From Pyrinomonadaceae bacterium (lineage in GTDB: Bacteria; Acidobacteriota; Blastocatellia; Pyrinomonadales; Pyrinomonadaceae), in the NCBI GenBank assembly GCA_019694395.1, contig JAIBCC010000019.1:53810-117809 (forward strand): a stretch of DNA of 64,000 nucleotides, written 5' to 3'. Both the position numbers and the translations under genes were made by a program. The notes under the pieces are model-generated. The model did no database searches. It worked only from the letters and a program-made list of their open reading frames with translations, and was not told where the DNA came from. Below, piece after piece: positions 25,478 through 35,945 of the stretch (position 1 is its first letter; each line of letters starts with the position of its first letter).

Positions 25478-26629
25478 TTGAGTAACGGTAATTTTCTATT
25501 TACTTCGGAATCAGTAACCGAAGGACATCCTGATAAAATTTCTGACCAAATTTCAGACGCAATTCTTGATGCAATTCTTGCACAAGACCCAACCGGACGT
25601 GTTGCTTGCGAAACTTTGGTTACAACCGGATTAGCCGTTGTGGCAGGTGAAATCACTACAACTGCTAACATTAACCATCAAAAGATCATTCGTGACACCA
25701 TCAATGACATTGGCTATAACGATGCTCGTTACGGATATGACTGTAACACTTGTTCCGTTATCAACGCGCTTGGAACGCAATCACCCGATATTGCTCAAGG
25801 TGTTGACACCGGTGGTGCAGGAGACCAAGGCTTAATGTTTGGGTTCGCTTGTAACGAAACCCCCGAATTGATGCCGATGCCGATTCAATTGGCTCATAAT
25901 TTGACCAAAAAACTTTCAGAAGTTCGTCGAAACGGTCAACTTCCTTATTTGCGTCCCGACGGAAAATCACAAGTTTCAGTGGAATACCGTGATGGAAAAC
26001 CGTTCCGAATTGATGCGGTAGTTATTTCATCCCAACACGCTGACGAAGTAACCAATGAACAATTACGCTCTGAAATTTTGGAACAAGTCATCAAAGCAGT
26101 AATTCCGGCTGATTTATTGGATGAAAATACCAAATATCACATCAACCCGACAGGGCGTTTCGTAGTTGGCGGACCGATGGGAGATGCCGGTTTAACCGGA
26201 CGAAAAATTATTGTTGATACCTACGGCGGATATGCTCCCCATGGTGGTGGTGCGTTCTCCGGTAAAGACCCGACGAAGGTTGACCGCTCAGCCGCATATA
26301 TGGCTCGTTACATTGCTAAAAACATTGTAGCAGCCGGATTAGCTGAAAAATGCACTGTTCAATTAGCTTATGCAATTGGCGTCGCCGAACCTGTTTCAGT
26401 TTTGGTTGACACCCACGGAACCGGCAAAGTAGATGAAAATAAACTTTCTGATGCAGTTCGCAAGAATTTTTCATTAACACCCAAAGGTATCATCGAAACT
26501 TTAGATTTACGTCGCCCCATTTACAAAGAAACCGCAGCTTTCGGTCATTTTGGACGAGAAGGTTTTTCCTGGGAAAAAACTGACAAAGCCGACGCTTTGT
26601 TAAATACCTTAAGTTTGGCAAATAATGCG

Positions 26630-26632
<3 letters not shown>
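25478..26632 (+). CDS. metK: S-adenosylmethionine synthase
   Basis: The 384-residue protein makes SAM from ATP and methionine. Signature motifs are [24 protein letters not shown] at the N-terminus, the hexapeptide GAGDQG (near residue 112) and the phosphate-binding [19 protein letters not shown] (near 257). Length is typical. The start codon is TTG, set by AAGGAG eight or nine bases upstream; the protein then reads MSNGNFLF. It is followed by ahcY, so both enzymes of the methyl cycle are linked. A structured, repeat-rich 112-bp gap separates them. Confidence 0.97.
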
Positions 26633-28028
<1,396 letters not shown>

Positions 28029-28051
28029 TTTTGAACATTAGTTCAATTGAA

Positions 28052-28088
28052 AAAGGCAAAAGTTGAAAAACTTTTGCCTTTTCTTTTT
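28052..28088 (+). terminator. Intrinsic terminator of ahcY
   Basis: A perfect 14-bp stem (AAAAGGCAAAAGTT with AACTTTTGCCTTTT) with a GAAA tetraloop is followed by CTTTTT. It lies between convergent ahcY and lptFG and could work both ways. Confidence 0.92.
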
Positions 28089-28114
28089 ATAAAAAATCAA
28101 CCTTTATTTTTTCT

Positions 28115-30436
28115 TTAGGTTTTTACTTTTGTTAACAAAATAGTCCCAATGAAACCGAACAGAATTATTGGACTCCAAACTGCAATCATTGGAGATAAAC
28201 CGCCACTTATTCCATATTGCTCAAAAAGACTGGTCAGCCCCATGAAAACCAACCAAATGCCAATTGCATAACTGATAGTCATTACTTTTCCCTGACGGCT
28301 TAAGGTCAAAGCAAAAGGAGCAGTAAAAAGCGTAATAATCAATGGTAAAAACAAAGTGGCGTGCCTTTTTTCCAAAGCAACCGAATAAATTCTTTTTTCA
28401 CTCTCAGAATCTGTTTTGTCAATGTAATCAGCAATTTCCGTTGAGGTCAAATGATTTGGTTTTCTTGGTAGCTGATTAAACGGGTTATAACTTTCCTTAA
28501 TTTCACTTAAATTGCTTGAATTTTCAAGATTCTGCGGAATACCGTTTTTCCAAACGGTTTGATCCACCTTTCCGAAAAACTTAATTCTATTGTCCTCCCA
28601 AGCCGCTTCTGTAACTTTAATTACACTTTCCAACTTTACTTCAGATTCACTAAACTCAAAAATAGATAAGTTTTTGACATTTTGGGTTTTACTCTCCGGC
28701 TCTCTTGAATCTGCCAATTCAAACGAATAGATTCGATTATCTGTGGCAACCCATTTTCTACCTGTATTTAAAACCATTATTCCTTTATTTCTGATTTGGG
28801 AACGAAGTAAATCCTGAGTTTGATTATTATTTGGAGCGATTTTTTCTTGAATCAGCCAATTACCTGCCCCAATTACCATCATCAACACAAAACACGGGAA
28901 CAACAATCTGTAGATGCTTTGCCCCGCAGCCGTCCATGTAACGACTTCATTTTGTCTAGATTTAATGAAGTAAGTTGCCAAAGTAGCGATCATGAGGGCT
29001 GATGGTGCAATTTGAATGTAAATAAATGGCAATAGAAAAAAGAGATATTTAAATAAAAGTTTGAATCCGTTATCAATATTTCCGGCGAATTTGAGCAATT
29101 CAAAAGCAGTAAAGATCAAATATATTGCCGATAAAAAAGACAAGGTTAGAAGAAAATATTTTATCAAGGAAGTGACAATATCATAATCCAGAATTCGAGT
29201 CGACAAGGTAAAAAGCTTTTTATTTGAATTGAATGGGATGAAATTCTTTATTGAAGGTATAGTAATTTTTTGGAAATAACTCCGGGTTCTGGTTAAAAAT
29301 AAATGCTGTGAGAGAAAAAACCAAAAAATTGCCAAACTCGTAGAAACAATGGGTATTAACCCCGAAAATACAACACTGATTTTATCAGTTCGAGCTAACT
29401 GTTCTCCTAAAAAGGCAACCAAATAATAGGCTATCAAGCTGATCAATGCCAGAAAAATTCCCCAACCTCTGCCCCCACGACTGAATCTTAAAACCAAAGA
29501 AGTTCCCAGTAAAGCAAAAATTAAAGGAGTTATGGAAAGCAATATTCGTCTTTGCCACAAAAGTTCGGCTTCGGTTCTCTCTTGACCAAACTTGCTTTTA
29601 GCATAATTTGCCAATTCTTTTAATCCCAATTCCTCAGGAGTTTCTTCACTTTTAACCAATTTTTCGGCTAATTCCTTGCGTTTGGTTTGGATTGGAATTC
29701 TGGATTCTTTGATGACTTCTGAAACCAGTTTTTGATTCAGATTATTTAATGAAAAGGTGTTAACAGTTGCATTTTCTAAAACTAATTCCGAATCTTCCGA
29801 TTTTTCGATAAAACCACCTTCTTTAATCAAATTATCAATTCTTCCATTTTTTGACGTTATCAGACGCACTTGATTGTTTTTCTTGTCTTCCTGATATATA
29901 AAAATATTTTTCCATTTTCCTTTTTCTAAATCGGCATCTTTTACATAAATGGTAAATCCTTGGACTTCGGTGTTAAAAACTCCAGGTTCAATGGGTGATT
30001 CAAGTTTTAGGTAAGCCGTTTGTATTGCAACTTTACGGACAATTCTGGCGGCAAAAGGAACACCTTTCAAATTTATCAAAAAAGCGAATAAAGAAAGAAG
30101 AATGCCTAAAATAATAATTGGAAAAGAGATTTGCAAACTGCCAACTCCAGCCGCTCTGATCGCCACCAGTTCATTGTCGCTTTGCATTTTAGTAAGCCCG
30201 ATGATGACCCCGATCAAAACTGCCATGGGACAGGTAAAAGCAATTACATTGGGAAGTAAGGCAAAGGTTAATTGCCAAATTAAAAGTGAAGGAATCGAAT
30301 TATTGAAGAAAATATCGGAGTATCTGCTTGCCTGTTGAACAAACAAAATCACACTTAGGAGTAACCAGGCAAATCCAAAATAAGGCAAAATAGCTCTGAC
30401 TATGTAGAATGATATTTTAGGACTAAAACTTTTCAT
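28115..30436 (-). CDS. lptFG: Fused LptF-LptG lipopolysaccharide export permease
   Basis: The 773-residue protein contains two successive LptF/LptG permeases. The first half (to about residue 385) has MKSFSPKISFYIVRAILPYF, three N-terminal membrane helices with SDNELVAIRAAG, a periplasmic beta-jellyroll (EPGVFNTEVQGFTIYVKD) and three more helices. The second half (from about 410) repeats this with ILDYDIVTSLIKYF, the matching EVVTWTAAGQSIYRL, another jellyroll and three closing helices. Together with LptB2 and LptC it extracts lipopolysaccharide from the inner membrane. E. coli uses two separate genes. The ATPase is not in this window. recO lies 17 bp upstream on the same strand. One copy of the 12-mer is inside. 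Confidence 0.92.
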   Translation of the reverse strand: MKSFSPKISFYIVRAILPYFGFAWLLLSVILFVQQASRYSDIFFNNSIPSLLIWQLTFALLPNVIAFTCPMAVLIGVIIGLTKMQSDNELVAIRAAGVGSLQISFPIIILGILLSLFAFLINLKGVPFAARIVRKVAIQTAYLKLESPIEPGVFNTEVQGFTIYVKDADLEKGKWKNIFIYQEDKKNNQVRLITSKNGRIDNLIKEGGFIEKSEDSELVLENATVNTFSLNNLNQKLVSEVIKESRIPIQTKRKELAEKLVKSEETPEELGLKELANYAKSKFGQERTEAELLWQRRILLSITPLIFALLGTSLVLRFSRGGRGWGIFLALISLIAYYLVAFLGEQLARTDKISVVFSGLIPIVSTSLAIFWFFLSQHLFLTRTRSYFQKITIPSIKNFIPFNSNKKLFTLSTRILDYDIVTSLIKYFLLTLSFLSAIYLIFTAFELLKFAGNIDNGFKLLFKYLFFLLPFIYIQIAPSALMIATLATYFIKSRQNEVVTWTAAGQSIYRLLFPCFVLMMVIGAGNWLIQEKIAPNNNQTQDLLRSQIRNKGIMVLNTGRKWVATDNRIYSFELADSREPESKTQNVKNLSIFEFSESEVKLESVIKVTEAAWEDNRIKFFGKVDQTVWKNGIPQNLENSSNLSEIKESYNPFNQLPRKPNHLTSTEIADYIDKTDSESEKRIYSVALEKRHATLFLPLIITLFTAPFALTLSRQGKVMTISYAIGIWLVFMGLTSLFEQYGISGGLSPMIAVWSPIILFGFIGTILLTKVKT
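29856..29867 (+). repeat. 12-mer RTTATCRGACGC, copy 7 (in lptFG)
   Basis: The plus strand reads GTTATCAGACGC, an exact match within lptFG. Confidence 0.8.
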
Positions 30437-30453
30437 CTCAATTGTTTTATGGA

Positions 30454-31206
30454 TTATTTGGCAAAAGCCAGAATCTTATCACCAACAATGTCTTTTCCAA
30501 GAATATGAGAAATTATCCTTTTTAAGATAAATGAGATTTCCTTTATTTCCGCACATTTTTCGGTTGTCCAGTCAACAAATTTTTGTGGTGAAAGAGTTTG
30601 TGCAATCATAAAAATTTTGCGTTCTTCGGGTGAAATTTGCCATTGGCTTTTAGCTTTTTGGCAAGTCGAGCACAACAAATGGAAATTAATCTGCAGGTTG
30701 ACTGTTTCATTTTGAAAAAATTCACGGCTACAGTTTTCGCATTTATCCCAATTAGGTAAATAACCGGCTAACCTTAAAACCCATAATTCAAAATAAAGAG
30801 CAATATTTGCTAGGTCATCCGGTTTTTCCACGGCTGTCTCTAAACAAACGCAAGCCATTCTAAAAAGTCTCTGATTTGGCTCATTTGGCGGGGCAAATTC
30901 AATTAATAATTCACTTAAATACGAAAACTTCTGCAAAAATTCGGGTGAAACGGCGTTAAAAAAAAATGTTTTTTTAAGTTCAATTTGATTGATTTTAACT
31001 AATTCGGAATCCTCTTTTTGAAAAAATCCCAAATGAACAATTGTAAAAGGCTCTAAGCTACCGCCAAATCTGCTTTTCAAACGCTTTGCTCCTTTAGCAA
31101 CCCCTCGAATAATCCCTTGATTTTGGGAAAGAAAGACAACTATTTTATCCGCCTCGGCTAAAGCGTAACTTTTTAAGATCAATGCTTCTGTTTCAACAAT
31201 TGCCAT
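30454..31206 (-). CDS. recO: DNA repair protein RecO
   Basis: The 250-residue protein starts with the RecO OB fold (TEALILKSYALAEADKIVVFLSQNQGIIRGVAKGAKR, SRFGGSLEPFTIVHLGFF). It also carries the zinc site typical of many RecO proteins: CENC near residue 157 and CSTC near 180. RecO with RecR loads RecA on SSB-covered single-stranded DNA. Its ATG comes 3 bp after the stop of a 56-residue membrane-protein gene, so expression is probably coupled. lptFG follows. The gene is cytosolic while both its operon neighbours are membrane proteins. Confidence 0.93.
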   Translation of the reverse strand: MAIVETEALILKSYALAEADKIVVFLSQNQGIIRGVAKGAKRLKSRFGGSLEPFTIVHLGFFQKEDSELVKINQIELKKTFFFNAVSPEFLQKFSYLSELLIEFAPPNEPNQRLFRMACVCLETAVEKPDDLANIALYFELWVLRLAGYLPNWDKCENCSREFFQNETVNLQINFHLLCSTCQKAKSQWQISPEERKIFMIAQTLSPQKFVDWTTEKCAEIKEISFILKRIISHILGKDIVGDKILAFAK

Positions 31207-31209
31207 TTT

Positions 31210-31380
31210 TTACCAGGGAATAAAATAAAAGAGCCAAGCCAAGCCCAAACTTATCAATGTAAATTGTGCGAAAATCTTTAATCCGAAAAAAATTCGTTCT
31301 TTGGTCGTGCCGGGAGCGATCGCCCCCAACACTGTTCCAGTAAAGACCGCAAAACCAACTAAATAAAGGAAATGAATCAT
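31210..31380 (-). CDS. Small two-helix membrane protein (56 residues)
   Basis: The frame reads MIHFLYLVGFAVFTGTV, a short polar turn with GTTKERIF, and a second hydrophobic helix ending WLFYFIPW. Two membrane helices in 56 residues leave almost no soluble part. AGGAG sits seven to eight bases before the ATG, which strongly supports the call. Its first four bases overlap the stop of the upstream membrane gene (ATGA), and recO starts 3 bp after its stop. I do not recognise the family. It may assemble with the 126-residue protein encoded just upstream. Confidence 0.8.
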   Translation of the reverse strand: MIHFLYLVGFAVFTGTVLGAIAPGTTKERIFFGLKIFAQFTLISLGLAWLFYFIPW

Positions 31381-31757
31381 TCTTTTCTCCTAACTGCAAT
31401 ATCAAAAGCATCAATAGTTGCCAAAAAATTCAAAAGTCCCGCCACTTCTAGGAATCTGCCGCCGTATTCAAAAGTTGCCCAGGCAGCTATATCTTTTGGC
31501 GGATTCATCTTTAAAAATAGGCTCAAAAAAAAGCCAAGCCCATTTCCTAATTTGGCAAAGAAATTCAGAATTACCAACAAAGCACCATCGCGGAAATCAA
31601 ATCCGGGATAATAAGCTCCGCCGCTCAAAATTCCAATTATGAACATCAACCAAATTGCTCCGCCGATTAAAATTCCACGTTCCCAACGACCTTGTAAAAG
31701 ATGTCCGCCACCGGGAACCAACCAAGCAATTGCACCTAAAAACCAAGAATTTTCCAT
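31377..31757 (-). CDS. Small membrane protein of unknown function
   Basis: The 126-residue protein has about three hydrophobic segments: FLGAIAWLVPGGGHLLQGRW, GILIGGAIWLMFIIGILSGG and a longer C-terminal region with FLEVAGLLNFLATIDAFDI. The opening pattern W-VPGGGH--QGRW--G resembles a group of small membrane proteins common in Acidobacteriota (possibly the DUF6677 family, from memory). No catalytic residues stand out. It overlaps the 56-residue gene by 4 bp and probably forms a translationally coupled pair with it, upstream of recO and lptFG. Confidence 0.7.
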   Translation of the reverse strand: MENSWFLGAIAWLVPGGGHLLQGRWERGILIGGAIWLMFIIGILSGGAYYPGFDFRDGALLVILNFFAKLGNGLGFFLSLFLKMNPPKDIAAWATFEYGGRFLEVAGLLNFLATIDAFDIAVRRKE

Positions 31758-31787
31758 TTGATTTATCTCAATTCCCTTAAACCCATA

Positions 31788-31816
31788 CCTTAACTGTCTG
31801 ATTGCCGACCTTAAAA
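31788..31816. repeat. Dispersed hairpin element, third (imperfect) copy
   Basis: The segment contains TGTCTGATTGCCGAC flanked by TTAA and CTTAAA, matching 14 of 15 core bases of the element at 43401 and similar to the one at 5683. Here the arms pair poorly. It lies upstream of the small membrane-protein gene and downstream of namZ's 3' end. Confidence 0.6.
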
Positions 31817-31881
31817 TAAAAGGTTCAACTTAATTAGTCTAAAAGATTGCAGTTACAGTCTTTAAAGCTCTAATATCCACA

Positions 31882-33087
31882 TTAATACAACAAAAAATCT
31901 TTCCTTTTTTGATGAAACTCTTGTTCACCAGGTTTCCACGAATCTTGAATTTCCTTTACTGAACTTCCCTGTTCAAAAGCTTCCCGCAATTTCGTTGAAC
32001 CGTGAATGACATCAAAAGGATTTCTGTCATAAACATACTCGTAAGGAGTTTTTTTCCATTCAAAATTATCCGGATATAAATCGAAGGCAACTTTTGCCAT
32101 TGTAATCCCGGTAATGACCGGGTTAAATACGTTCCTATCCGTGACATGGATAAAGGCTCCGCCGCAAGTCTTTCCCGCTTCTTTTTGGAAAGTAGGCATA
32201 AATCCAATCGGTCGGAAAATCACCCCGTCCAGCTTTAAAGCAGTTAGAGCATCACAATATTCTTTTGAATTAATGTAGGATGCTCCAATTATTTCAAAAG
32301 GTCTGGTAGTGCCGCGCCCTTCTGAAAGTTCGGTTCCTTCAAAATAAACCGCTCCTGGAAAAACCACCGCCGTATCAACAGTCGGCATATTCGGTGACGG
32401 CATAACCCAGGGGGTATCCGTCTCGTCCGCATAATCTTCCCGACTCCAATTATCCATTGTAACAACTTCCAAATCACAATGCAGTTCAAAATCCTCATTG
32501 AACATTTTTGCCAGCTCACCGATCGTCATTCCGTGCCGCATTGGAATCGGAAACATTCCCACAAAGGATTCGTGACCCGGCTCAAGAATATTACCCTCAA
32601 CATCGTTCCCATTGATAGGATTTGGTCGGTCTAAAACAAAAAACTTTTTACCGTTTCGGGCACAAGCTTTCATAGCATTCGCCATTGTGTAGATGAAAGT
32701 ATAAACGCGAGTTCCAACGTCCTGTAGATCAAAGGCTAAGGCGTCAATATTTGACAACATTGCCTCGGTTGGCTCGCGTGTTTCGCTATACAGGGAATAA
32801 ATGGGTAATTCGGTTTGAGGATCATTGGTGTGACCTGTTTCGATCATATTATCCTGAACATCCCCGCGAATACCGTGCTGCGGTCCGAAAAGTGTTGTTA
32901 AATTGATATCAGGATGTTCAAAAAATAGGTCGGCACCGTGTTGAAACTGATGATTAACGGTTGCTTGATTACAAATCAAACCAACCCGTTGATTTCCAAA
33001 ATATTTTTTAGGATTCGCTAAAAGTTTTTCCAATCCCAGTTTTATCGGCTTCTTTTGAAGTCTTGACATAGTTTGTTTTACTTGCAT
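31882..33087 (-). CDS. namZ: NamZ-type exo-beta-N-acetylmuramidase (DUF1343)
   Basis: The 401-residue protein matches DUF1343: RVGLICNQATVNH near residue 35, TLFGPQHGIRGDVQDN near 67, DLQDVGTRVYTFIYTM near 120 and DRPNPINGNDVEG near 150. NamZ from Bacillus releases terminal MurNAc from peptidoglycan fragments, complementing NagZ, which is also present here at 2.3 kb. I see no strong signal peptide, so the site of action is uncertain. The ATG at 33087 overlaps the upstream C26 gene's stop by 10 bp; another ATG at 33069 is possible. The pair is likely co-transcribed. Confidence 0.88.
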   Translation of the reverse strand: MQVKQTMSRLQKKPIKLGLEKLLANPKKYFGNQRVGLICNQATVNHQFQHGADLFFEHPDINLTTLFGPQHGIRGDVQDNMIETGHTNDPQTELPIYSLYSETREPTEAMLSNIDALAFDLQDVGTRVYTFIYTMANAMKACARNGKKFFVLDRPNPINGNDVEGNILEPGHESFVGMFPIPMRHGMTIGELAKMFNEDFELHCDLEVVTMDNWSREDYADETDTPWVMPSPNMPTVDTAVVFPGAVYFEGTELSEGRGTTRPFEIIGASYINSKEYCDALTALKLDGVIFRPIGFMPTFQKEAGKTCGGAFIHVTDRNVFNPVITGITMAKVAFDLYPDNFEWKKTPYEYVYDRNPFDVIHGSTKLREAFEQGSSVKEIQDSWKPGEQEFHQKRKDFLLY

Positions 33088-33788
33088 TTTTCTATAAATG
33101 TTTCAAATATTTTGCGGGATAATTCGTCTGTTTGCCAACTCAATTCGGGATGCCATTGGACACCCAACACAAATTGATTTTCCCTCGTGTCTTCGATGCT
33201 CTCAATAACTCCATCCTTTGCCCAGGCTGTCGCTTTTAAATTCTTTCCAACCTCTTTGACGGACTGATGATGATGTGAATTAACCCGTGCCTCGCCTGAC
33301 ATTATCAGACGCTCAAGAGTTGAGTTTTCCGCAATATTAATTGTATGCGAATTTCTGGCAAGGGGATGTCCTTGTTGGTGTTTAAGGCTTGCCGGAATCT
33401 GTGAAGCAATATCCTGCACCAAAGTTCCACCCCGAAAAACATTTAGAATCTGCATCCCAAAACATATTCCCAATATCGGCAGGTTTCGTTTTTCAGCCTC
33501 CTCTATAACCAGCAAATCCGTTTCCTCTTTCTCAATAATAACCCTTCCAAGTTTAGAATGGGGTTCTTCCCCAAAGCGTAATGGATCCACGTCCGTATCA
33601 CTTCCGGGCAAAAAAACGCCGTCCAAATCATCCAAACAATGGGAAATATATTCACGCTCAGGAATTAACGAAATATGGGTTGGAATGCCTCCAAGTCCTT
33701 GTATTGCCTCGCTATAATCGCGTCCTAAATAAAAACGGCGGGTTTCCGACTCGAGCCGCATTGTTATTCCGATTCTCGGTTTTCGCAT
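33078..33788 (-). CDS. Class I glutamine amidotransferase-like, peptidase C26 (gamma-glutamyl-gamma-aminobutyrate hydrolase family)
   Basis: The protein of 236 residues has the C26 catalytic set: nucleophile Cys in LGICFGMQ near residue 100, and His-Glu in GVQWHPE near 215. The start KPRIGITMR and the substrate loop LPGSDTDVDP are typical of PuuD-like hydrolases, which cut gamma-glutamyl amide bonds. The frame continues upstream to a TTG, but the ATG here begins exactly at the conserved core. It overlaps namZ by 10 bp. Beside a muramidase, a role in trimming muropeptide gamma-glutamyl bonds is possible but not shown. It contains one 12-mer copy. Confidence 0.85.
   Translation of the reverse strand: MRKPRIGITMRLESETRRFYLGRDYSEAIQGLGGIPTHISLIPEREYISHCLDDLDGVFLPGSDTDVDPLRFGEEPHSKLGRVIIEKEETDLLVIEEAEKRNLPILGICFGMQILNVFRGGTLVQDIASQIPASLKHQQGHPLARNSHTINIAENSTLERLIMSGEARVNSHHHQSVKEVGKNLKATAWAKDGVIESIEDTRENQFVLGVQWHPELSWQTDELSRKIFETFIEKCK
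33301..33312 (+). repeat. 12-mer RTTATCRGACGC, copy 8 (in C26 gene)
   Basis: The plus strand reads ATTATCAGACGC, an exact match in the C26 amidase gene. Confidence 0.8.
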
Positions 33789-33831
33789 ATATAACTTTTC
33801 AATGTTCAAACAAATCCGTTCGTCTGTCAAT

Positions 33832-33860
33832 TTGAGCAATTGGTTCTAAACCATTATGAT
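33832..33860 (+). promoter_or_regulatory. Promoter of hslV with a very short leader
   Basis: TTGAGC (33832-33837), a 17-bp spacer and TATGAT (33855-33860) form a good promoter. The ATG is 12 bp beyond the -10, so the leader should be about five bases, and no Shine-Dalgarno can fit. Confidence 0.65.
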
Positions 33861-33871
33861 TATCTTTTTGT

Positions 33872-34414
33872 ATGAGTAATAAAAAACAAATTAGGTCAAC
33901 CACTGTTTTATTAGTGCAGCGCGACGGAAAAACAGCAATGGCTGGAGATGGTCAGGTAACGCTGGGCGAAACGGTTATCAAAGGCAATGCCAGAAAGGTT
34001 CGGCGCATTTACAACAACAAAATTATTGTTGGTTTTGCCGGAGCCACTGCCGATGCATTTTCCCTGCTGACACGTTTTGAAGCTAAACTTAACGAATTTA
34101 ACGGGCAGTTGGAACGTGCCGCAATTGAACTTTCAAAAGACTGGCGGACTGACAAAATACTGCGAAATTTGGAAGCCCTTTTAATTGTTGCAGATTCTAA
34201 TACTGCTTTTTTGATCTCCGGTCGCGGGGATGTAATTGGCTCGGATGAAGGTCTTTTAGCAGTTGGTTCGGGCTCAAACTATGCTTTAGCCTCTGCCAGA
34301 GCCTTGTTGAAACACACCAGTCTTTCCGCCAAAGAAATTGCCGAAGAATCTTTGAACATTGCCGGTCAAATCTGCATCTATACCAATACAAATTTGGTTA
34401 TTGAGGAAATTTAA
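33872..34414 (+). CDS. hslV: ATP-dependent protease peptidase subunit HslV
   Basis: The 180-residue protein is the proteasome-like Thr peptidase of the HslUV machine. The catalytic Thr should be T10 in [13 protein letters not shown], and [21 protein letters not shown] plus [10 protein letters not shown] are family hallmarks. E. coli HslV exposes its Thr by removing only the initiator Met; here a nine-residue leader must be cleaved first. The C-terminal NLVIEEI contacts HslU. The gene is followed by hslU after 86 bp containing a hairpin. It is divergent from the C26-namZ pair and has its own promoter. Confidence 0.96.
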   Translation: MSNKKQIRSTTVLLVQRDGKTAMAGDGQVTLGETVIKGNARKVRRIYNNKIIVGFAGATADAFSLLTRFEAKLNEFNGQLERAAIELSKDWRTDKILRNLEALLIVADSNTAFLISGRGDVIGSDEGLLAVGSGSNYALASARALLKHTSLSAKEIAEESLNIAGQICIYTNTNLVIEEI

Positions 34415-34440
34415 ATTATTGAAACTTTGCTTCAATAATT
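34414..34440 (+). other. Hairpin between hslV and hslU
   Basis: A perfect 10-bp stem (AATTATTGAA with TTCAATAATT, 7-nt loop) starts at the hslV stop codon. No T-run follows, so it is more likely an RNA-stability or partial-termination element that separates expression of peptidase and unfoldase. Confidence 0.55.
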
Positions 34441-34500
34441 CATTGATTGATTCAATAATGAGCAAATGAATCGATCAGAAAATTGTAAAATCATAAAAAA

Positions 34501-35889
34501 ATGCCTATTTATTTATCTGGAGAAGTTGTTGAAAGACCAAAACTTGACGATTTGACCCCACGCCAGATCGTCGAAGAATTGGACAAATATGTGGTTGGGC
34601 AAAATGCCGCAAAACGCGCTGTAGCCGTTGCCCTGAGAAATCGGATCCGCCGTCAAAAATTACCGCCTGAAATCGCACAGGACGTTTTACCTAAAAATAT
34701 TTTGATGATCGGAGCCACCGGTGTCGGAAAAACTGAAATTGCCCGCCGTTTGGCAAGATTGGCTAATTCACCTTTTATCAAGATTGAAGCCTCAAAATTT
34801 ACGGAAGTCGGTTATGTCGGGCGGGATGTTGAAAGCATGATTCGAGAATTAACCGACGTTTCAATTGACATGACCAAACAATCTGCTTTTGAAGAAGTTC
34901 GCGGAAAAGCCGAAACAAATGTTGAAGAGCAAATTTTAGATATACTTTTACCGCCTTCAAATAACTATGTTTCAAATGATTACACCGATGAATCCGAACC
35001 GAAGGTTAATCGCACCCGTGAAAAGTTGCGTGAACAATTGCGAAACGGTGAACTTGACGAAAGATTGGTGGAAATAGAAATTACGGACCGCTCTACCCCA
35101 ATGGTGGACATTATCGGTGGACAAGGTATGGAAGAAATGGGGGTAAATTTCGGCGATATGCTCGGCAATATGTTTCCCAAAAAGACCAAACGACGCAAAA
35201 TAAAAATTGCCGATGCCCGCGAATATATGCTTCGTGAAGAACAGGAAAACCTAATTGATATGGATACCATTACCCGTCAGGCAATTGATAGAGTCCAACA
35301 GTCGGGAATCGTCTTTTTGGATGAAATTGATAAGATTGCAGGGAGAGAATCGGGTGGGGGAAATCCTGATGTTTCGCGCGAGGGTGTTCAACGAGACCTT
35401 TTACCCATTGTTGAAGGCACAACGGTTAACACAAGATACGGAATGGTTTCTACCGAACACATTCTTTTTGTAGCTGCCGGTGCATTCCATGTTTCCAAAC
35501 CTTCAGATTTAATTCCCGAATTACAAGGTCGTTTCCCAATCCGGGTGGAGCTTGAAAGTTTAACAATTGACGACCTTAAGCGCATATTAATCGAGCCCAA
35601 AAATTCGCTTATTAAGCAGTATCAAGCACTGCTTAATACCGAAGAAATTAAGCTTGAATTCACCGAAGATGCCATACAAACCTTGGCGGAAATGACAGCT
35701 GAAATCAATCAATACACTGAAAATATCGGAGCGCGAAGACTACACACCCTTTTAGAAAAGTTATTGGAAGAAATTTCATTCCTAGGTAATGAACTAGAGA
35801 ATAAACATCAGATCATTGATGCGGAATATGTCAAAGAAAGACTTGGCGGCTTGGTCAAAAACCAAGATTTAAGTCAATACATTTTATAG
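34501..35889 (+). CDS. hslU: ATP-dependent protease ATPase subunit HslU
   Basis: The 462-residue AAA+ unfoldase has the start [17 protein letters not shown], Walker [16 protein letters not shown] near residue 75-90, the pore loop GYVGRDVE near 105, the intermediate domain (about 115-240) and Walker [10 protein letters not shown] near 270. The C-terminal tail [16 protein letters not shown] docks into HslV. It recognises and threads substrates into the HslV chamber in the cytosol. No Shine-Dalgarno is seen. It follows hslV on the same strand. Confidence 0.97.
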   Translation: MPIYLSGEVVERPKLDDLTPRQIVEELDKYVVGQNAAKRAVAVALRNRIRRQKLPPEIAQDVLPKNILMIGATGVGKTEIARRLARLANSPFIKIEASKFTEVGYVGRDVESMIRELTDVSIDMTKQSAFEEVRGKAETNVEEQILDILLPPSNNYVSNDYTDESEPKVNRTREKLREQLRNGELDERLVEIEITDRSTPMVDIIGGQGMEEMGVNFGDMLGNMFPKKTKRRKIKIADAREYMLREEQENLIDMDTITRQAIDRVQQSGIVFLDEIDKIAGRESGGGNPDVSREGVQRDLLPIVEGTTVNTRYGMVSTEHILFVAAGAFHVSKPSDLIPELQGRFPIRVELESLTIDDLKRILIEPKNSLIKQYQALLNTEEIKLEFTEDAIQTLAEMTAEINQYTENIGARRLHTLLEKLLEEISFLGNELENKHQIIDAEYVKERLGGLVKNQDLSQYIL

Positions 35890-35945
35890 CTTAAACAAAG
35901 ATGCTTAACCACAAATTAAACACTAAAAAAATAAGCGGTTTTCTT

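Noticed and set aside
31193..31414. Minus-strand frame of 73 codons overlapping recO and the 126-residue gene
   Set aside because: It lies in another frame over the real 56-residue membrane protein, which has the ribosome-binding site and hydrophobic pattern.
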